A model generated the notes under the pieces. That model ran no database searches, had not been told where the DNA came from, and saw only the letters and a list, made by a program, of their open reading frames with translations. A stretch of DNA of 15,850 nucleotides from JBLHLB01 sp047618505 (lineage in GTDB: Bacteria; Planctomycetota; UBA1135; GCA-002686595), in assembly GCA_047618505.1 (NCBI GenBank), contig JBLHLB010000057.1, positions 1 through 15,850 on the forward strand. Reading direction: 5' to 3'. Of the stretch, positions 5,993 to 13,978 are shown piece by piece; positions within the stretch are counted from its first letter, which is position 1, and the number at the start of each line of letters is the position of its first letter. The position numbers and the translations under genes were made by a program.

Positions 5993-8945
5993 GGTGGGCA
6001 TCCTCCTCAGCACGGTTGCGGATCCGTGCCAGATAGCTAACGGACGGTTTCACGTTGAGCTCCTCTAGGACTTTGTAGGAACGACGCCGTTGCATGAGCT
6101 TCGAAACGGAGCTCTCCGGATCCATCAGGTCACCGAAGACGATGGCCCGGGTGGGACATGACTGTTGGCAGGCGACCTGTATGTCGCCTTCGGCGATGGG
6201 TACGCCCTTCCGAATTGCTTCGGATCGAGCTTCCTGAATGCGCTGGGAGCAAAAAGAGCACTTCTCCATCACACCCCGGGTCCGGACAGTGACGTCCGGG
6301 TTGAGGGAGTGATTTTCAAGCTTGTCCTCGCGCGGATAATCGAACCAGTTGAAACGCCGTACCTTGTAGGGACAGGTATTGGCGCAGTAACGCGTACCGA
6401 CGCAGCGGTTGTAGACCTGTTGGTTCAACCCCTCGTCGCTGTGGACAGTCGCCAGCACCGGGCAAACCCCCTCACAGGGAGCGTTGTCACACTGCTGACA
6501 GAACATCGGTTGGTGCGAAGCTGTGGCAGCGCCACCCTCGCCCTCGAAGTAGCGGTCGATGCGCATCCAGTGCATTTCGCGGTGGCGCAGGACCTCGTCC
6601 TTGCCGACCACGGGCACGTTGTTCTCCGCCTGACAGCTGACGACGCAGGCCGAGCAACCGGTGCAGCTGGAGAGGTCAACGACCATGCCCCAGTGGTGGT
6701 GAGGCGGTTCGTGGTCCGCGGGCCACAGATCAGATTCCGCAGGATGGTGTCCCCGGTGCAGGGCATTCTCCGGATCCGTCGAGTAGTCGAGGAAGCTCGC
6801 CGTCAGGACGGCGTCCCGCACCTCTGCACCCGGGGATGACAGGTGCTTAGGGATTTCCAGGCTGTGGTGCTCCTGGGTCGCGGCGAGGTCGACATGCCCC
6901 GAGGCCTTGGTGAGCTTGATACCGGTACGCACGTAGCTCAGGCTGCCGCCATCGAAGCCCAGCATGGGCGCGATGTTGACTCCCACGGTCGCGCCGGGCT
7001 GGACCGTGCGCCGGCCCTCAAGCCAGCTGGGGCCAACCTCGGAGAAGCGGTCTGTCCCCTTGCGTCCGTAGCCCAAGGCAACGGAGACAACGTTGTCCAG
7101 TTGACCGCGCTGCACCAGGGCCGGCAGTTCTAGGCTGTGTTCGTCAACCGTGATGCGGACGAGGTCCCCCAGCTCGACGCCAAGCGCTTCGGCACGAGCA
7201 GGCGACACTGAGATGTAGTTGTCCCAGCTGACCTTCGTCACGGGACTGGGCATCTCCTGCAACCAGGGGTTGTGGGCGTGCTTGCCGTCCAACAATCCGA
7301 CCTTCGGGTAGAGCACGAGCTCTAGCCCGCCTTCGGATTGGGCCACGGATCCGCCAGCGGGCAGTCCCGCGGCAACGAAGTCGGGCTCGGCAGCTTGGCC
7401 GTCTGCCCGTGCCACGAAGCCAGCGTTCAGAGCGCCGAGGAAGAAGGACTCAAAGTCCCCCGTCGAATCCAGGCTGCGGTGAAGTTCTTCGCGCCAATGC
7501 TGCTTTAGAAGCTCGCGGTCAGCGCGCGTGTCTCCGGCCCAGGCAGACAACATGTGACGCAGGCTGCGCGCTTCACGGATGCTCGGGATCGCCGGCTGTT
7601 GCAGTCCGAAGCTCCCCGTCACGGGCTCCGAGTCACCCCAGGATTCCAGGGGGTGTGATTGGGGCAGCACGAAGCTCGCCAGAGTCGACGTCTCGTCGAC
7701 CTGGCCGCCGTGGTAGATCACCGTTCCGGCCTTAGCCACGGACGCTGCGAAATCACCGGGCAAGTCATAGGCCGGGTTGACGCCAGAGAGGATCAGGCAA
7801 TCTACCGACCCACCGTCTAGCTCGGCTTTCAGGTTCATCAAAGCCCCGTCGTCGCCCATGCGCTGCAAGGACGGCTTGGCCAGAGAGAGCGTCTCGCCGT
7901 AGTTACCAAGCAAGTGGTTCGCGTAGGCCGTGTAGAGCTGCACGTCGAGATCGTTTTGACCTGCGACCACGAGGCTGTGTCCGCGCGCATGCCAAAGGAC
8001 CTCGGCGAGTTCCTTCAGCAGCTTCACGTGATCCTCGGGCACCGAAACACCTAAGCGCGCCGGCTTGCCAGCCTTGCGCTCGAGCAAGACACACAGCCCC
8101 GCCAGAGCCGCGGGAGCTTCGCTGGGCTTCAAGCCGACCCGGCGATCCGCCACCGTCCCGGTCATGGACATGGATCCCTCAAGCTGGATGTGCGTCGACA
8201 TCACGCCCTCGTCGGGGCGCCGACCCTTGGCGTAGTCGCTGGCGAAGGCGACCGGGGCGATCCAGGTTCCGAGGAAGTCCGCGCCGAAAGAGGCGATCAC
8301 GTGGGCGCGATCGAAGCGGAAGCTTGGAAGCGCGCGCAGGCCGAAGAGGGCTGCCTGCGCATCGAGTAACGCCGATGTGGAAAGCGCGTCATAGGCAACG
8401 TGCTCCGACTTCGGGTGGGCAGACAAGAAGCGGGCGATCGCCGCGCGCGTCGAGGGACCATTCTCGGTCCCCGTCAGGAGCCGCACGTTCCCGCCCTTGG
8501 CAGAAACCTGGGACAGGATCTCGCCGACAGAGGCGTCGACATCGCTCCACTCCACCCGAGCCCCCTCCCGCGTTGGCGTGGCCAATCGACGCGAATCGTA
8601 GAGGGAAAGGACATCCCCCTGGCCGGTCGCGCACAGTCCACCCTGCGTGAGCTGATCCGAAGGGTTGCCCTCGAGTTTGATCGGGCGGCCATCGCGGCAC
8701 TTCGCCAGGACACCACAGCGCGCGGGGCAAGCCCCGCAAACCGTTGACACCCAGTAAGAGCTGCCAGCGACGTAGCTCTCCGACCCCACTATTCCGGGCA
8801 CGACTTTCGTCATAGGCCCGGGAGAGCAGCCGGCCAAGGTGACCGCGGAGATGCCAAAGCCTGCTAGCTCAAGGAAGGCACGCCGGGAAGGATCAAGTCC
8901 TTCGCCGGGCAGAAGCAGCGTCTTGTCTTGTTTGTTCTCTTTCAC
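5985..8945 (-). CDS. actB: Alternative complex III subunit ActB (molybdopterin-family domain fused to Fe-S domain)
   Basis: 986-aa periplasmic electron-transfer subunit of ACIII. The N-terminus has a Tat-type SRRAFL motif (20-25), a hydrophobic stretch and a lipobox-like LAGC (Cys40). The B1 half resembles molybdopterin oxidoreductases and keeps a four-Cys motif (Cys70, 73, 77, 105). Known ActB proteins bind no Mo cofactor in this half. The B2 half (about 750-986) holds four ferredoxin-like Cys groups: CTGCSACVVSC (761-771), CQQCDNAPCEGVC (816-828), CVGTRYCANTC (848-858, with Thr at a Cys position, as expected for a [3Fe-4S] centre) and CSFC with a later CQQSC (896-930). The start is inferred as GTG 8945, 2 nt after the actA stop. 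It has no clear SD, so translational coupling is likely. The open frame continues upstream to 9203, but that part overlaps actA and reads as non-homologous sequence. Confidence 0.96.
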   Translation of the reverse strand: MKENKQDKTLLLPGEGLDPSRRAFLELAGFGISAVTLAGCSPGPMTKVVPGIVGSESYVAGSSYWVSTVCGACPARCGVLAKCRDGRPIKLEGNPSDQLTQGGLCATGQGDVLSLYDSRRLATPTREGARVEWSDVDASVGEILSQVSAKGGNVRLLTGTENGPSTRAAIARFLSAHPKSEHVAYDALSTSALLDAQAALFGLRALPSFRFDRAHVIASFGADFLGTWIAPVAFASDYAKGRRPDEGVMSTHIQLEGSMSMTGTVADRRVGLKPSEAPAALAGLCVLLERKAGKPARLGVSVPEDHVKLLKELAEVLWHARGHSLVVAGQNDLDVQLYTAYANHLLGNYGETLSLAKPSLQRMGDDGALMNLKAELDGGSVDCLILSGVNPAYDLPGDFAASVAKAGTVIYHGGQVDETSTLASFVLPQSHPLESWGDSEPVTGSFGLQQPAIPSIREARSLRHMLSAWAGDTRADRELLKQHWREELHRSLDSTGDFESFFLGALNAGFVARADGQAAEPDFVAAGLPAGGSVAQSEGGLELVLYPKVGLLDGKHAHNPWLQEMPSPVTKVSWDNYISVSPARAEALGVELGDLVRITVDEHSLELPALVQRGQLDNVVSVALGYGRKGTDRFSEVGPSWLEGRRTVQPGATVGVNIAPMLGFDGGSLSYVRTGIKLTKASGHVDLAATQEHHSLEIPKHLSSPGAEVRDAVLTASFLDYSTDPENALHRGHHPAESDLWPADHEPPHHHWGMVVDLSSCTGCSACVVSCQAENNVPVVGKDEVLRHREMHWMRIDRYFEGEGGAATASHQPMFCQQCDNAPCEGVCPVLATVHSDEGLNQQVYNRCVGTRYCANTCPYKVRRFNWFDYPREDKLENHSLNPDVTVRTRGVMEKCSFCSQRIQEARSEAIRKGVPIAEGDIQVACQQSCPTRAIVFGDLMDPESSVSKLMQRRRSYKVLEELNVKPSVSYLARIRNRAEEDAHHG
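6002..6008 (-). promoter_or_regulatory. Shine-Dalgarno deciding the actC start
   Basis: GAGGAGG on the minus strand lies inside the end of actB, 9 nt before ATG 5992. It touches the alternative ATG at 6001, which rules that codon out as the main start. Confidence 0.75.
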
Positions 8946-8947
8946 GG

Positions 8948-9616
8948 CTACAGGTGGCAGGTGACGCAGTTCGTGGAGACGTGCTCCCCAGGTTTTGGGG
9001 CGCCGTCGATGGGACCGTCGTGCTGCCAGCTCACACTCGAGCGATGGCAATCCAGGCACCAACCCATGGATAGGGTCGACTCCTGTCGCATGCGCTCCAT
9101 GCTTTGCACGGGACCGTGGCAGCTCTCGCAGGCAACGTCTTGGGCAACGTGCGGGCGGTGATCGAAGTACACAAAGTCGGGCAGGTTGTGGACGCGCACC
9201 CACTCAATGGAAGTCGGCTTGGTGCCCTCGATGGGCTCCAGGTTCTCGTCCAAAGCGAGGGCGTCATAGAGCTTGCGTAGCTCAGCAGAAACAATCGTTT
9301 CCGGATCCCTCCCCTGGGTTTCGGCGCGGATCTTCTCCTCGAGAAGAGCGTCGAAACTCGAGGTCACCGAGCGGTGACAGTTCATGCACACGCTGGCCGG
9401 CGGGACACCCGCATTACGGCTTCGGCGTGCACCGAAGTGACAGTACTGACAGTCTATGGCCAGCTCCCCCGCGTGTAAGCGATGGGAGAATTCGATGGGC
9501 TGTTCCGGTGCGTAGCCCTGGTTGTTCGCCGGGAGGCGAACGGTCGCGTTGCTCAGAATGAGCACGCCACCAAGAATCAGGCTACTGATGCCGAAGATAA
9601 GGGAATTGAGAGACAT
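8948..9616 (-). CDS. actA: Alternative complex III subunit ActA (pentaheme cytochrome c)
   Basis: 222 aa. An N-terminal hydrophobic anchor (about 6-24) is followed by a periplasmic domain with five CxxCH heme sites: CQYCH (56-60), CMNCH (77-81), CESCH (163-167), CLDCH (187-191) and CVTCH (217-221). Extra histidines such as those in FSHRLH and FDHRPH are likely distal ligands. Five hemes and this spacing match the ActA subunit of ACIII, which relays electrons from the ActB Fe-S clusters toward cytochrome c. ATG 9616 follows AGGAGG (9629-9624) by 7 nt. This SD overlaps the narK stop, and the gap between the genes is only 12 nt. Cotranscription with the nitrate reductase operon is therefore expected. 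Confidence 0.94.
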   Translation of the reverse strand: MSLNSLIFGISSLILGGVLILSNATVRLPANNQGYAPEQPIEFSHRLHAGELAIDCQYCHFGARRSRNAGVPPASVCMNCHRSVTSSFDALLEEKIRAETQGRDPETIVSAELRKLYDALALDENLEPIEGTKPTSIEWVRVHNLPDFVYFDHRPHVAQDVACESCHGPVQSMERMRQESTLSMGWCLDCHRSSVSWQHDGPIDGAPKPGEHVSTNCVTCHL

Positions 9617-9623
9617 GGATTAG

Positions 9624-9629
9624 CCTCCT
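9624..9629 (-). promoter_or_regulatory. Shine-Dalgarno of actA overlapping the narK stop
   Basis: AGGAGG on the minus strand shares its first base with the last base of the narK TGA stop codon. It links the nar and act halves at the translational level and leaves no space for a separate promoter in the 12-nt gap. Confidence 0.75.
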
Positions 9630-11263
9630 CAGCAGGGCAGCTCGGCGTTCTTGCGTGCGTAGAACCACCAGTTCACAACTAGACAACTCAGGTAGTAGAC
9701 AGCGAATCCGTACAAAGCCCGCTCAGGCGTTCCCGCCGAAAGCTGCGTGGCGAAGATCTTCGGGATCAGGAAGGCGCCGTAGGCCGCGATCGCTGAAGTC
9801 CAACCGAGAACAGGGCCAGCCTGCTCACGGGAGAAAATGATCGGGATCATCCGGAAAGTCGAACCATTGCCAATCCCCGTCGTCGCAAAGAGCAGGATGA
9901 AGGTCAGCAGGAAGGGCATGAAGTAGACCTCCGGTGTCGCGGACTGCGAAGCCAGGGAGACCAAGTAGCCTGCACCGATCGTGGCACCGATCATGATGAC
10001 CGTGTCCCATTGGGTGACGCGGGCGCCACCGAGCTTGTCGGAAAGCCAGCCACCAAGGGGCCGAATCAGGGCGCCTACGCCGGCACCGATCCAGATGTAG
10101 CTGGAGGAGATCGGCGCGTTCGGATTGATCAAACTTTCCACCAGGGGATTGCCATCCGCTCCGACGCGGATCACGCCAAAGACGTCATCAATCAGCTTCG
10201 GGAAGGCGTTGGCGTACCCGATGAAGGAACCGAAGGTCATCGTGTACAGCCAGGTCATGACCCAGTTGTGCTTGTTGCGGAAGATCGAGAACTGACCAAT
10301 CAGATTCTCCTTCGTCTCCTTCGGCGTCAGGAAACGCATGGCCAGAAGCGTCACGACGACGGCCACGACCAGGATCACGAAGATCTTCAGAAGCACCGGG
10401 AAACCACCCCAGGGGATGATCAACAGGAAGATCGCAAGAGCGGCTCCTAGGTAGCCCAGGAACGTCAGCCATAGGAACTTCCCGATGGCCACGGGGGTCG
10501 AACCACACTTGTGCTGGGGCAGATTGTTCATCCCCAGGAAAGCCACGATGGCCAGGAAGATCAGAACCGGAACCCACACCAGGGATGCGTTTTGGATCCA
10601 GAGTGTCTTGGTTGCGTCACCGGCAGCGATCTCGATACCGTCGCCGCCCAAGGAGCCAAAAGCTCCGAAGGTGATAATCCAGGGCAGGAGGAACTGCATC
10701 ACGCTGACACCCGCGTTCCCCAATCCAGCGTTCAGGCCCAGGGACAGACCCTGGACACGCTTCGGAAAGAAGAAGCTGATGTTGGACATCGAGGAGGCGA
10801 AGGCGCCACCACCGACACCCGAAAGGGCGGCTAGCAGGATGAAGGTCAGGAACGGAGTGTTCGGATCCTGCAGTGCGATCCCCGCGCCGAGGGCGGGCAG
10901 AAGCAACAGCAAGGTAGTCATGAACTTGACGTTCCGACCACCGCAGATCGCGATCATGAAGGAGTTCGGTATCCGCAACGTGGCCCCCGCCAAACCGGCG
11001 ACCGCCGGCAGCGTGAACATCAGGGAGCGATACTTGTCACCGGTAAAAAACTCCCCATCGTTCATGAAGGTGAAGTTGAAAAGCTCGGTGTTCGCAAAGT
11101 GCAGCTTCTGGATGAACTTCGCGATCATCCCCCAGTAGAGCCAGACCGAGAATCCGCAGAGCAGGTTCGGAATCGAGATCCATAGGTTGCGTTGGGCGAT
11201 TTTGGATCCAGTGGAATCCCAGAAGGACTCGTCCTCCGGATCCCATGTGTCTAACTTGCTCAT
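9629..11263 (-). CDS. narK: NarK-family nitrate/nitrite transporter (MFS), extended form
   Basis: 544-aa inner-membrane major facilitator for nitrate uptake or nitrate/nitrite exchange. Signature stretches: GATLRIPNSF with Arg97, and the nitrate signature region around GGGAFASSMSNISFFFPK (151-168) running to GLGNAGVSVMQ. A second conserved Arg401 lies in GALIRPLGGWLSDKLGG. The two arginines correspond to the substrate-binding pair of E. coli NarK. The protein is about 80 residues longer than E. coli NarK. Residues about 262-312 contain two extra hydrophobic segments between the two six-helix halves, giving a possible 14-helix form. The start at ATG 11263 makes an ATGA overlap with narI, with GGAG 6 nt upstream. 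An in-frame start at 11299 inside narI is less likely. Confidence 0.94.
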   Translation of the reverse strand: MSKLDTWDPEDESFWDSTGSKIAQRNLWISIPNLLCGFSVWLYWGMIAKFIQKLHFANTELFNFTFMNDGEFFTGDKYRSLMFTLPAVAGLAGATLRIPNSFMIAICGGRNVKFMTTLLLLLPALGAGIALQDPNTPFLTFILLAALSGVGGGAFASSMSNISFFFPKRVQGLSLGLNAGLGNAGVSVMQFLLPWIITFGAFGSLGGDGIEIAAGDATKTLWIQNASLVWVPVLIFLAIVAFLGMNNLPQHKCGSTPVAIGKFLWLTFLGYLGAALAIFLLIIPWGGFPVLLKIFVILVVAVVVTLLAMRFLTPKETKENLIGQFSIFRNKHNWVMTWLYTMTFGSFIGYANAFPKLIDDVFGVIRVGADGNPLVESLINPNAPISSSYIWIGAGVGALIRPLGGWLSDKLGGARVTQWDTVIMIGATIGAGYLVSLASQSATPEVYFMPFLLTFILLFATTGIGNGSTFRMIPIIFSREQAGPVLGWTSAIAAYGAFLIPKIFATQLSAGTPERALYGFAVYYLSCLVVNWWFYARKNAELPC

Positions 11264-11949
11264 TCCGCTCTCCGAATGGTTTTGCGGTCCCAGTTCCAAA
11301 CCACCACTTGCGTCTTGCGCCAGAGGTACATGTTCGGAACCACCAGGATGTGAACTAGCCGCGTAAACGGGAACGCAGCGATAATCAGGAAGGCATTGAT
11401 CACGTGCAGCTTGACCATCAAGGGCATGGCGGCCATGACGGCAACATCAGGGTCCAAGCGGACGAGGGACCAAAGCCAAGGCGTAACAGATGTCGCGAAC
11501 CAGGAGCTGCCCCAGCCGTGCCTGACGGCAACACCGATGCCGGTCAAGACTTGCACGAACAGCCCGCCATAGATGAACCAGTCACCGAAGGTGGTCACGC
11601 GGCGTGCCTTGCGAAAGCGCAGGCGCCGGATAATGATGTTCGCTAGTCCAATGAAGGTCAGCAGCGCCATGGCTAGGCCCGTAACCTCCAGCAGGATCAG
11701 GCGTACCAAGCTTGCGTTCCACCCCAGAATCACACTGGGGAACAGGAAGGCGACGATGTGCCCGGCCAGTACAGCCAAAACGCCGTAGTGGAAGGGAACG
11801 GAGCCCCAGAAGTGCTGTTCGTTCTCAAGGAACTGAGACGAAAGGCTCGAGTACGAGAAGGACCTCATCCGGTAACGGACGATGGTCACGACCAGGAACA
11901 GCACGACCGAGACGTAGGGGAGAATGGCGAACCAAAGTAGGTCACTCAT
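11260..11949 (-). CDS. narI: Respiratory nitrate reductase gamma subunit NarI (diheme cytochrome b)
   Basis: 229 aa (E. coli NarI is 225) with five hydrophobic segments. It anchors NarGH at the cytoplasmic face of the membrane and oxidises quinol. Four heme-ligand histidines are visible: His54, His64, His182 and His200. Their spacing of 10, 118 and 18 closely matches E. coli His56/66/187/205. The start at ATG 11949 is supported by GAGGAG (11965-11960) 10 nt upstream. A TTG at 11967 would extend the protein by six residues but overlaps the SD. The gene overlaps the end of narJ by 8 nt and the narK start by 4 nt. Confidence 0.97.
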   Translation of the reverse strand: MSDLLWFAILPYVSVVLFLVVTIVRYRMRSFSYSSLSSQFLENEQHFWGSVPFHYGVLAVLAGHIVAFLFPSVILGWNASLVRLILLEVTGLAMALLTFIGLANIIIRRLRFRKARRVTTFGDWFIYGGLFVQVLTGIGVAVRHGWGSSWFATSVTPWLWSLVRLDPDVAVMAAMPLMVKLHVINAFLIIAAFPFTRLVHILVVPNMYLWRKTQVVVWNWDRKTIRRAE

Positions 11950-12460
11950 CGCTGCTTGACTCCTCAAGGAACGCCTTCAGTCCGGCGATCACTTCACGAT
12001 AGGGGTTGTCTGAGTTCGGGAAGCCCTCGACAATCTTGCCCAGGGCTTGGACGACGACGCCGCCGGCCAGGGCCGCCGACAGCTCCGGCTTGGCCTTGGC
12101 CAAGACGAGTAGGACGTGGGAGATATGGTCGGGGAGTTCACTCGACTCCTCGATCCCCAACTCCCGGAGCAAACCGCGCATGCGTGCCATGAAGACACCG
12201 CGTGCATAGTTCTCCCCGTGGATGTGCCAACCCACCTCGAGGGCACGCTCGGTGTTGCTGTCAAAGGTGGTTGTGAAGATCTCCTCGAGGTCCTTCTCGG
12301 GATGCTCTTCAATGAACTGCAACAATCCCCCCAGGGAATTCCCGAGGGACGGCCGCTCACTGACGATGTCCTCAATGCTTGTGCGCACCGAGTCCAGGCC
12401 GCGACCCGCGGGATAGCTAAGGACGCTGGCGTAGGATTGAAGGATTGAGGCTGAAACCAT
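11942..12460 (-). CDS. narJ: Nitrate reductase molybdenum cofactor assembly chaperone NarJ
   Basis: 172-aa cytoplasmic TorD/DmsD-like helical chaperone. It binds apo-NarG and assists insertion of the Mo cofactor and the nearby Fe-S cluster. Family motifs seen: an YASVLSYP start, LEVGWHIHGENYARGVFMARM (74-94), ELPDHISHVL and the late NPYREV. It is shorter than E. coli NarJ (236 aa), mainly through a shorter C-terminal tail, but the core is complete. It starts 3 nt after the narH stop with GGAG 7 nt upstream, and its 3' end overlaps narI. Confidence 0.94.
   Translation of the reverse strand: MVSASILQSYASVLSYPAGRGLDSVRTSIEDIVSERPSLGNSLGGLLQFIEEHPEKDLEEIFTTTFDSNTERALEVGWHIHGENYARGVFMARMRGLLRELGIEESSELPDHISHVLLVLAKAKPELSAALAGGVVVQALGKIVEGFPNSDNPYREVIAGLKAFLEESSSDE
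11960..11965 (-). promoter_or_regulatory. Shine-Dalgarno deciding the narI start
   Basis: GAGGAG on the minus strand within the 3' end of narJ lies 10 nt before ATG 11949. It overlaps the upstream TTG candidate, which makes that start unlikely. Confidence 0.7.
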
Positions 12461-12463
12461 GAC

Positions 12464-13951
12464 TCAACTCCGCTTCGGGGAAACGAGGGTACCGAAGCCC
12501 ATGCTGGCTTGGTGGTCATGGGGATCCTCGAGCATCTCGATGGCCATCTCCCGTTGGAACGGGGGCACAACGAAGCGCTCTTCGAAGGTCGCCAGCGCGG
12601 AAAGCTTGAAGATTTCGTCGGCCTCGGGCCCAGTGCAATCCGCTTCCGACAAGGCGCGTTCCGCCACTTCCTTAGGTATATCCCCCACCGTGACGTGGCG
12701 GCGCCAGATGCGCACGGCGACTTCCTTGCGGAGGGCGTAGCGCAGCTTCCCGAGGTTGCCCCCGGTGAAGAGGTTGCCCAGGTATTCAATGGGTGCGCGT
12801 GCCTTTTCGATGTCTGCAAAGAGCGCGTCTAAGTCGTTCTTGACGACGTCTCCCTTTGTCACCGACATCACGGGAAGAAGCGGCGGCACGTAGAACAGCA
12901 TCGGGAAGGTGCGGTACTCAATGTGCAGCGGAAGGGCGATCTTCCACTCCATGACGAACTTGTAGACGGGTGAATCCTGGGCGCTTTCGATCACGCTGTC
13001 CGGCACGCCGTTGGCCTTGGCTGCCTTGATCACCTCGGGATCGTTGGGATCGAGGATGATGCTCCGTTGAGCTTCCACCAATTCGTTGTCCGGCAGGTTC
13101 GCGATCTCCCGGATGCGATCCGCGTCATAGAGCAGGTTGCCCAGGTACCTAATGCGTCCGACACAACTGTGGAAGCACGCGGGCGGTTGCCCCGTCTCCA
13201 GGCGCGGGAAGCACAGGATGCACTTCTCGGATTTCCCCGTGGACCAATTGTAGTAGGTCTTCTTGTAGGGGCAGGCCGCGATACAGGAACGCCAGGCGCG
13301 ACACTTGTCCTGGTTGACCAGAACAATACCGTCCTCACCACGCTTGTAGAGAGCGCCCGAAGGGCAAGACGCCACGCAGGAGGGGTTCAGGCAGTGGTTG
13401 CAGATCCGCGGCAGGTAGAACATCGCCAGGCGCTCGATGGCAAACATCTGGGCCTGTTGCTCGGGCGACAGGCCGTGCATGTTCACGTCGTTCTTGGCGT
13501 AGATCTCCGAGCCACCGAGGTCATCGTCCCAGTTGGGACCGGCCTCGATTGACATTTGCTCCCCCGTAATCATGGAGATCGGAACAGCTGTCGGCTGGTC
13601 GTCTCCCTCGGGCGAGTTGAAGAGGTCCTCGTACTTGTAAGTCCAGGGCTCGTAGTAATCGTCCATACTCGGCTGGGCCGGGTTGTGGAAGATGTTCGGA
13701 ATGATCTTAGACTTACTGGTAGAGCGCAGTTCCAGCTTGGTGCCGTCGGTTTGCCAACCACCCTTGTAGCTATCCTGGTCTTCCCACTTTGTGGGGTAAC
13801 CGGTGCCGGGCTTGGTCTCGACATTGTTCCACCACATGTAGTCCGTGCCTTCACGGTCGGTCCACACGTTCTTACAGGCAATGCTGCAGGTGTGGCAGCC
13901 GATACACTTGTCGAGGTGGAACACCATCGAGACTTGAGAGCGAACGTCCAT
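12464..13951 (-). CDS. narH: Respiratory nitrate reductase beta subunit NarH (Fe-S)
   Basis: 495 aa (E. coli NarH is 512). It transfers electrons from the NarI hemes to NarG through three [4Fe-4S] and one [3Fe-4S] clusters. All four Cys groups are present: CIGCHTCSIAC (16-26), CNHCLNPSCVASC (184-196), CRAWRSCIAAC (217-227) with Trp220 at the Cys position, the hallmark of the [3Fe-4S] site, and CILC (244-247) with CFHSCVGRIRYLG (259 onward). ATG 13951 has AAGGT 8 nt upstream and follows narG by 27 nt. No sign of truncation. Confidence 0.98.
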   Translation of the reverse strand: MDVRSQVSMVFHLDKCIGCHTCSIACKNVWTDREGTDYMWWNNVETKPGTGYPTKWEDQDSYKGGWQTDGTKLELRSTSKSKIIPNIFHNPAQPSMDDYYEPWTYKYEDLFNSPEGDDQPTAVPISMITGEQMSIEAGPNWDDDLGGSEIYAKNDVNMHGLSPEQQAQMFAIERLAMFYLPRICNHCLNPSCVASCPSGALYKRGEDGIVLVNQDKCRAWRSCIAACPYKKTYYNWSTGKSEKCILCFPRLETGQPPACFHSCVGRIRYLGNLLYDADRIREIANLPDNELVEAQRSIILDPNDPEVIKAAKANGVPDSVIESAQDSPVYKFVMEWKIALPLHIEYRTFPMLFYVPPLLPVMSVTKGDVVKNDLDALFADIEKARAPIEYLGNLFTGGNLGKLRYALRKEVAVRIWRRHVTVGDIPKEVAERALSEADCTGPEADEIFKLSALATFEERFVVPPFQREMAIEMLEDPHDHQASMGFGTLVSPKRS

Positions 13952-13978
13952 TTGAAATACCTTGATCTAGTTCGGGGT

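Noticed and set aside
8946..9203. Upstream extension of actB to 9203 (1072 aa)
   Set aside because: The extra 86 residues overlap actA in another frame, are rich in Arg and Pro, and precede the Tat-like signal. GTG 8945 places the signal at the N-terminus.
13952..13978. FNR-like half-site (GATCAAG) in the narG-narH gap
   Set aside because: Only one half of the expected inverted repeat is present, and the site is inside an operon just before the narH SD. The real nar promoter should be upstream of narG, outside the window.
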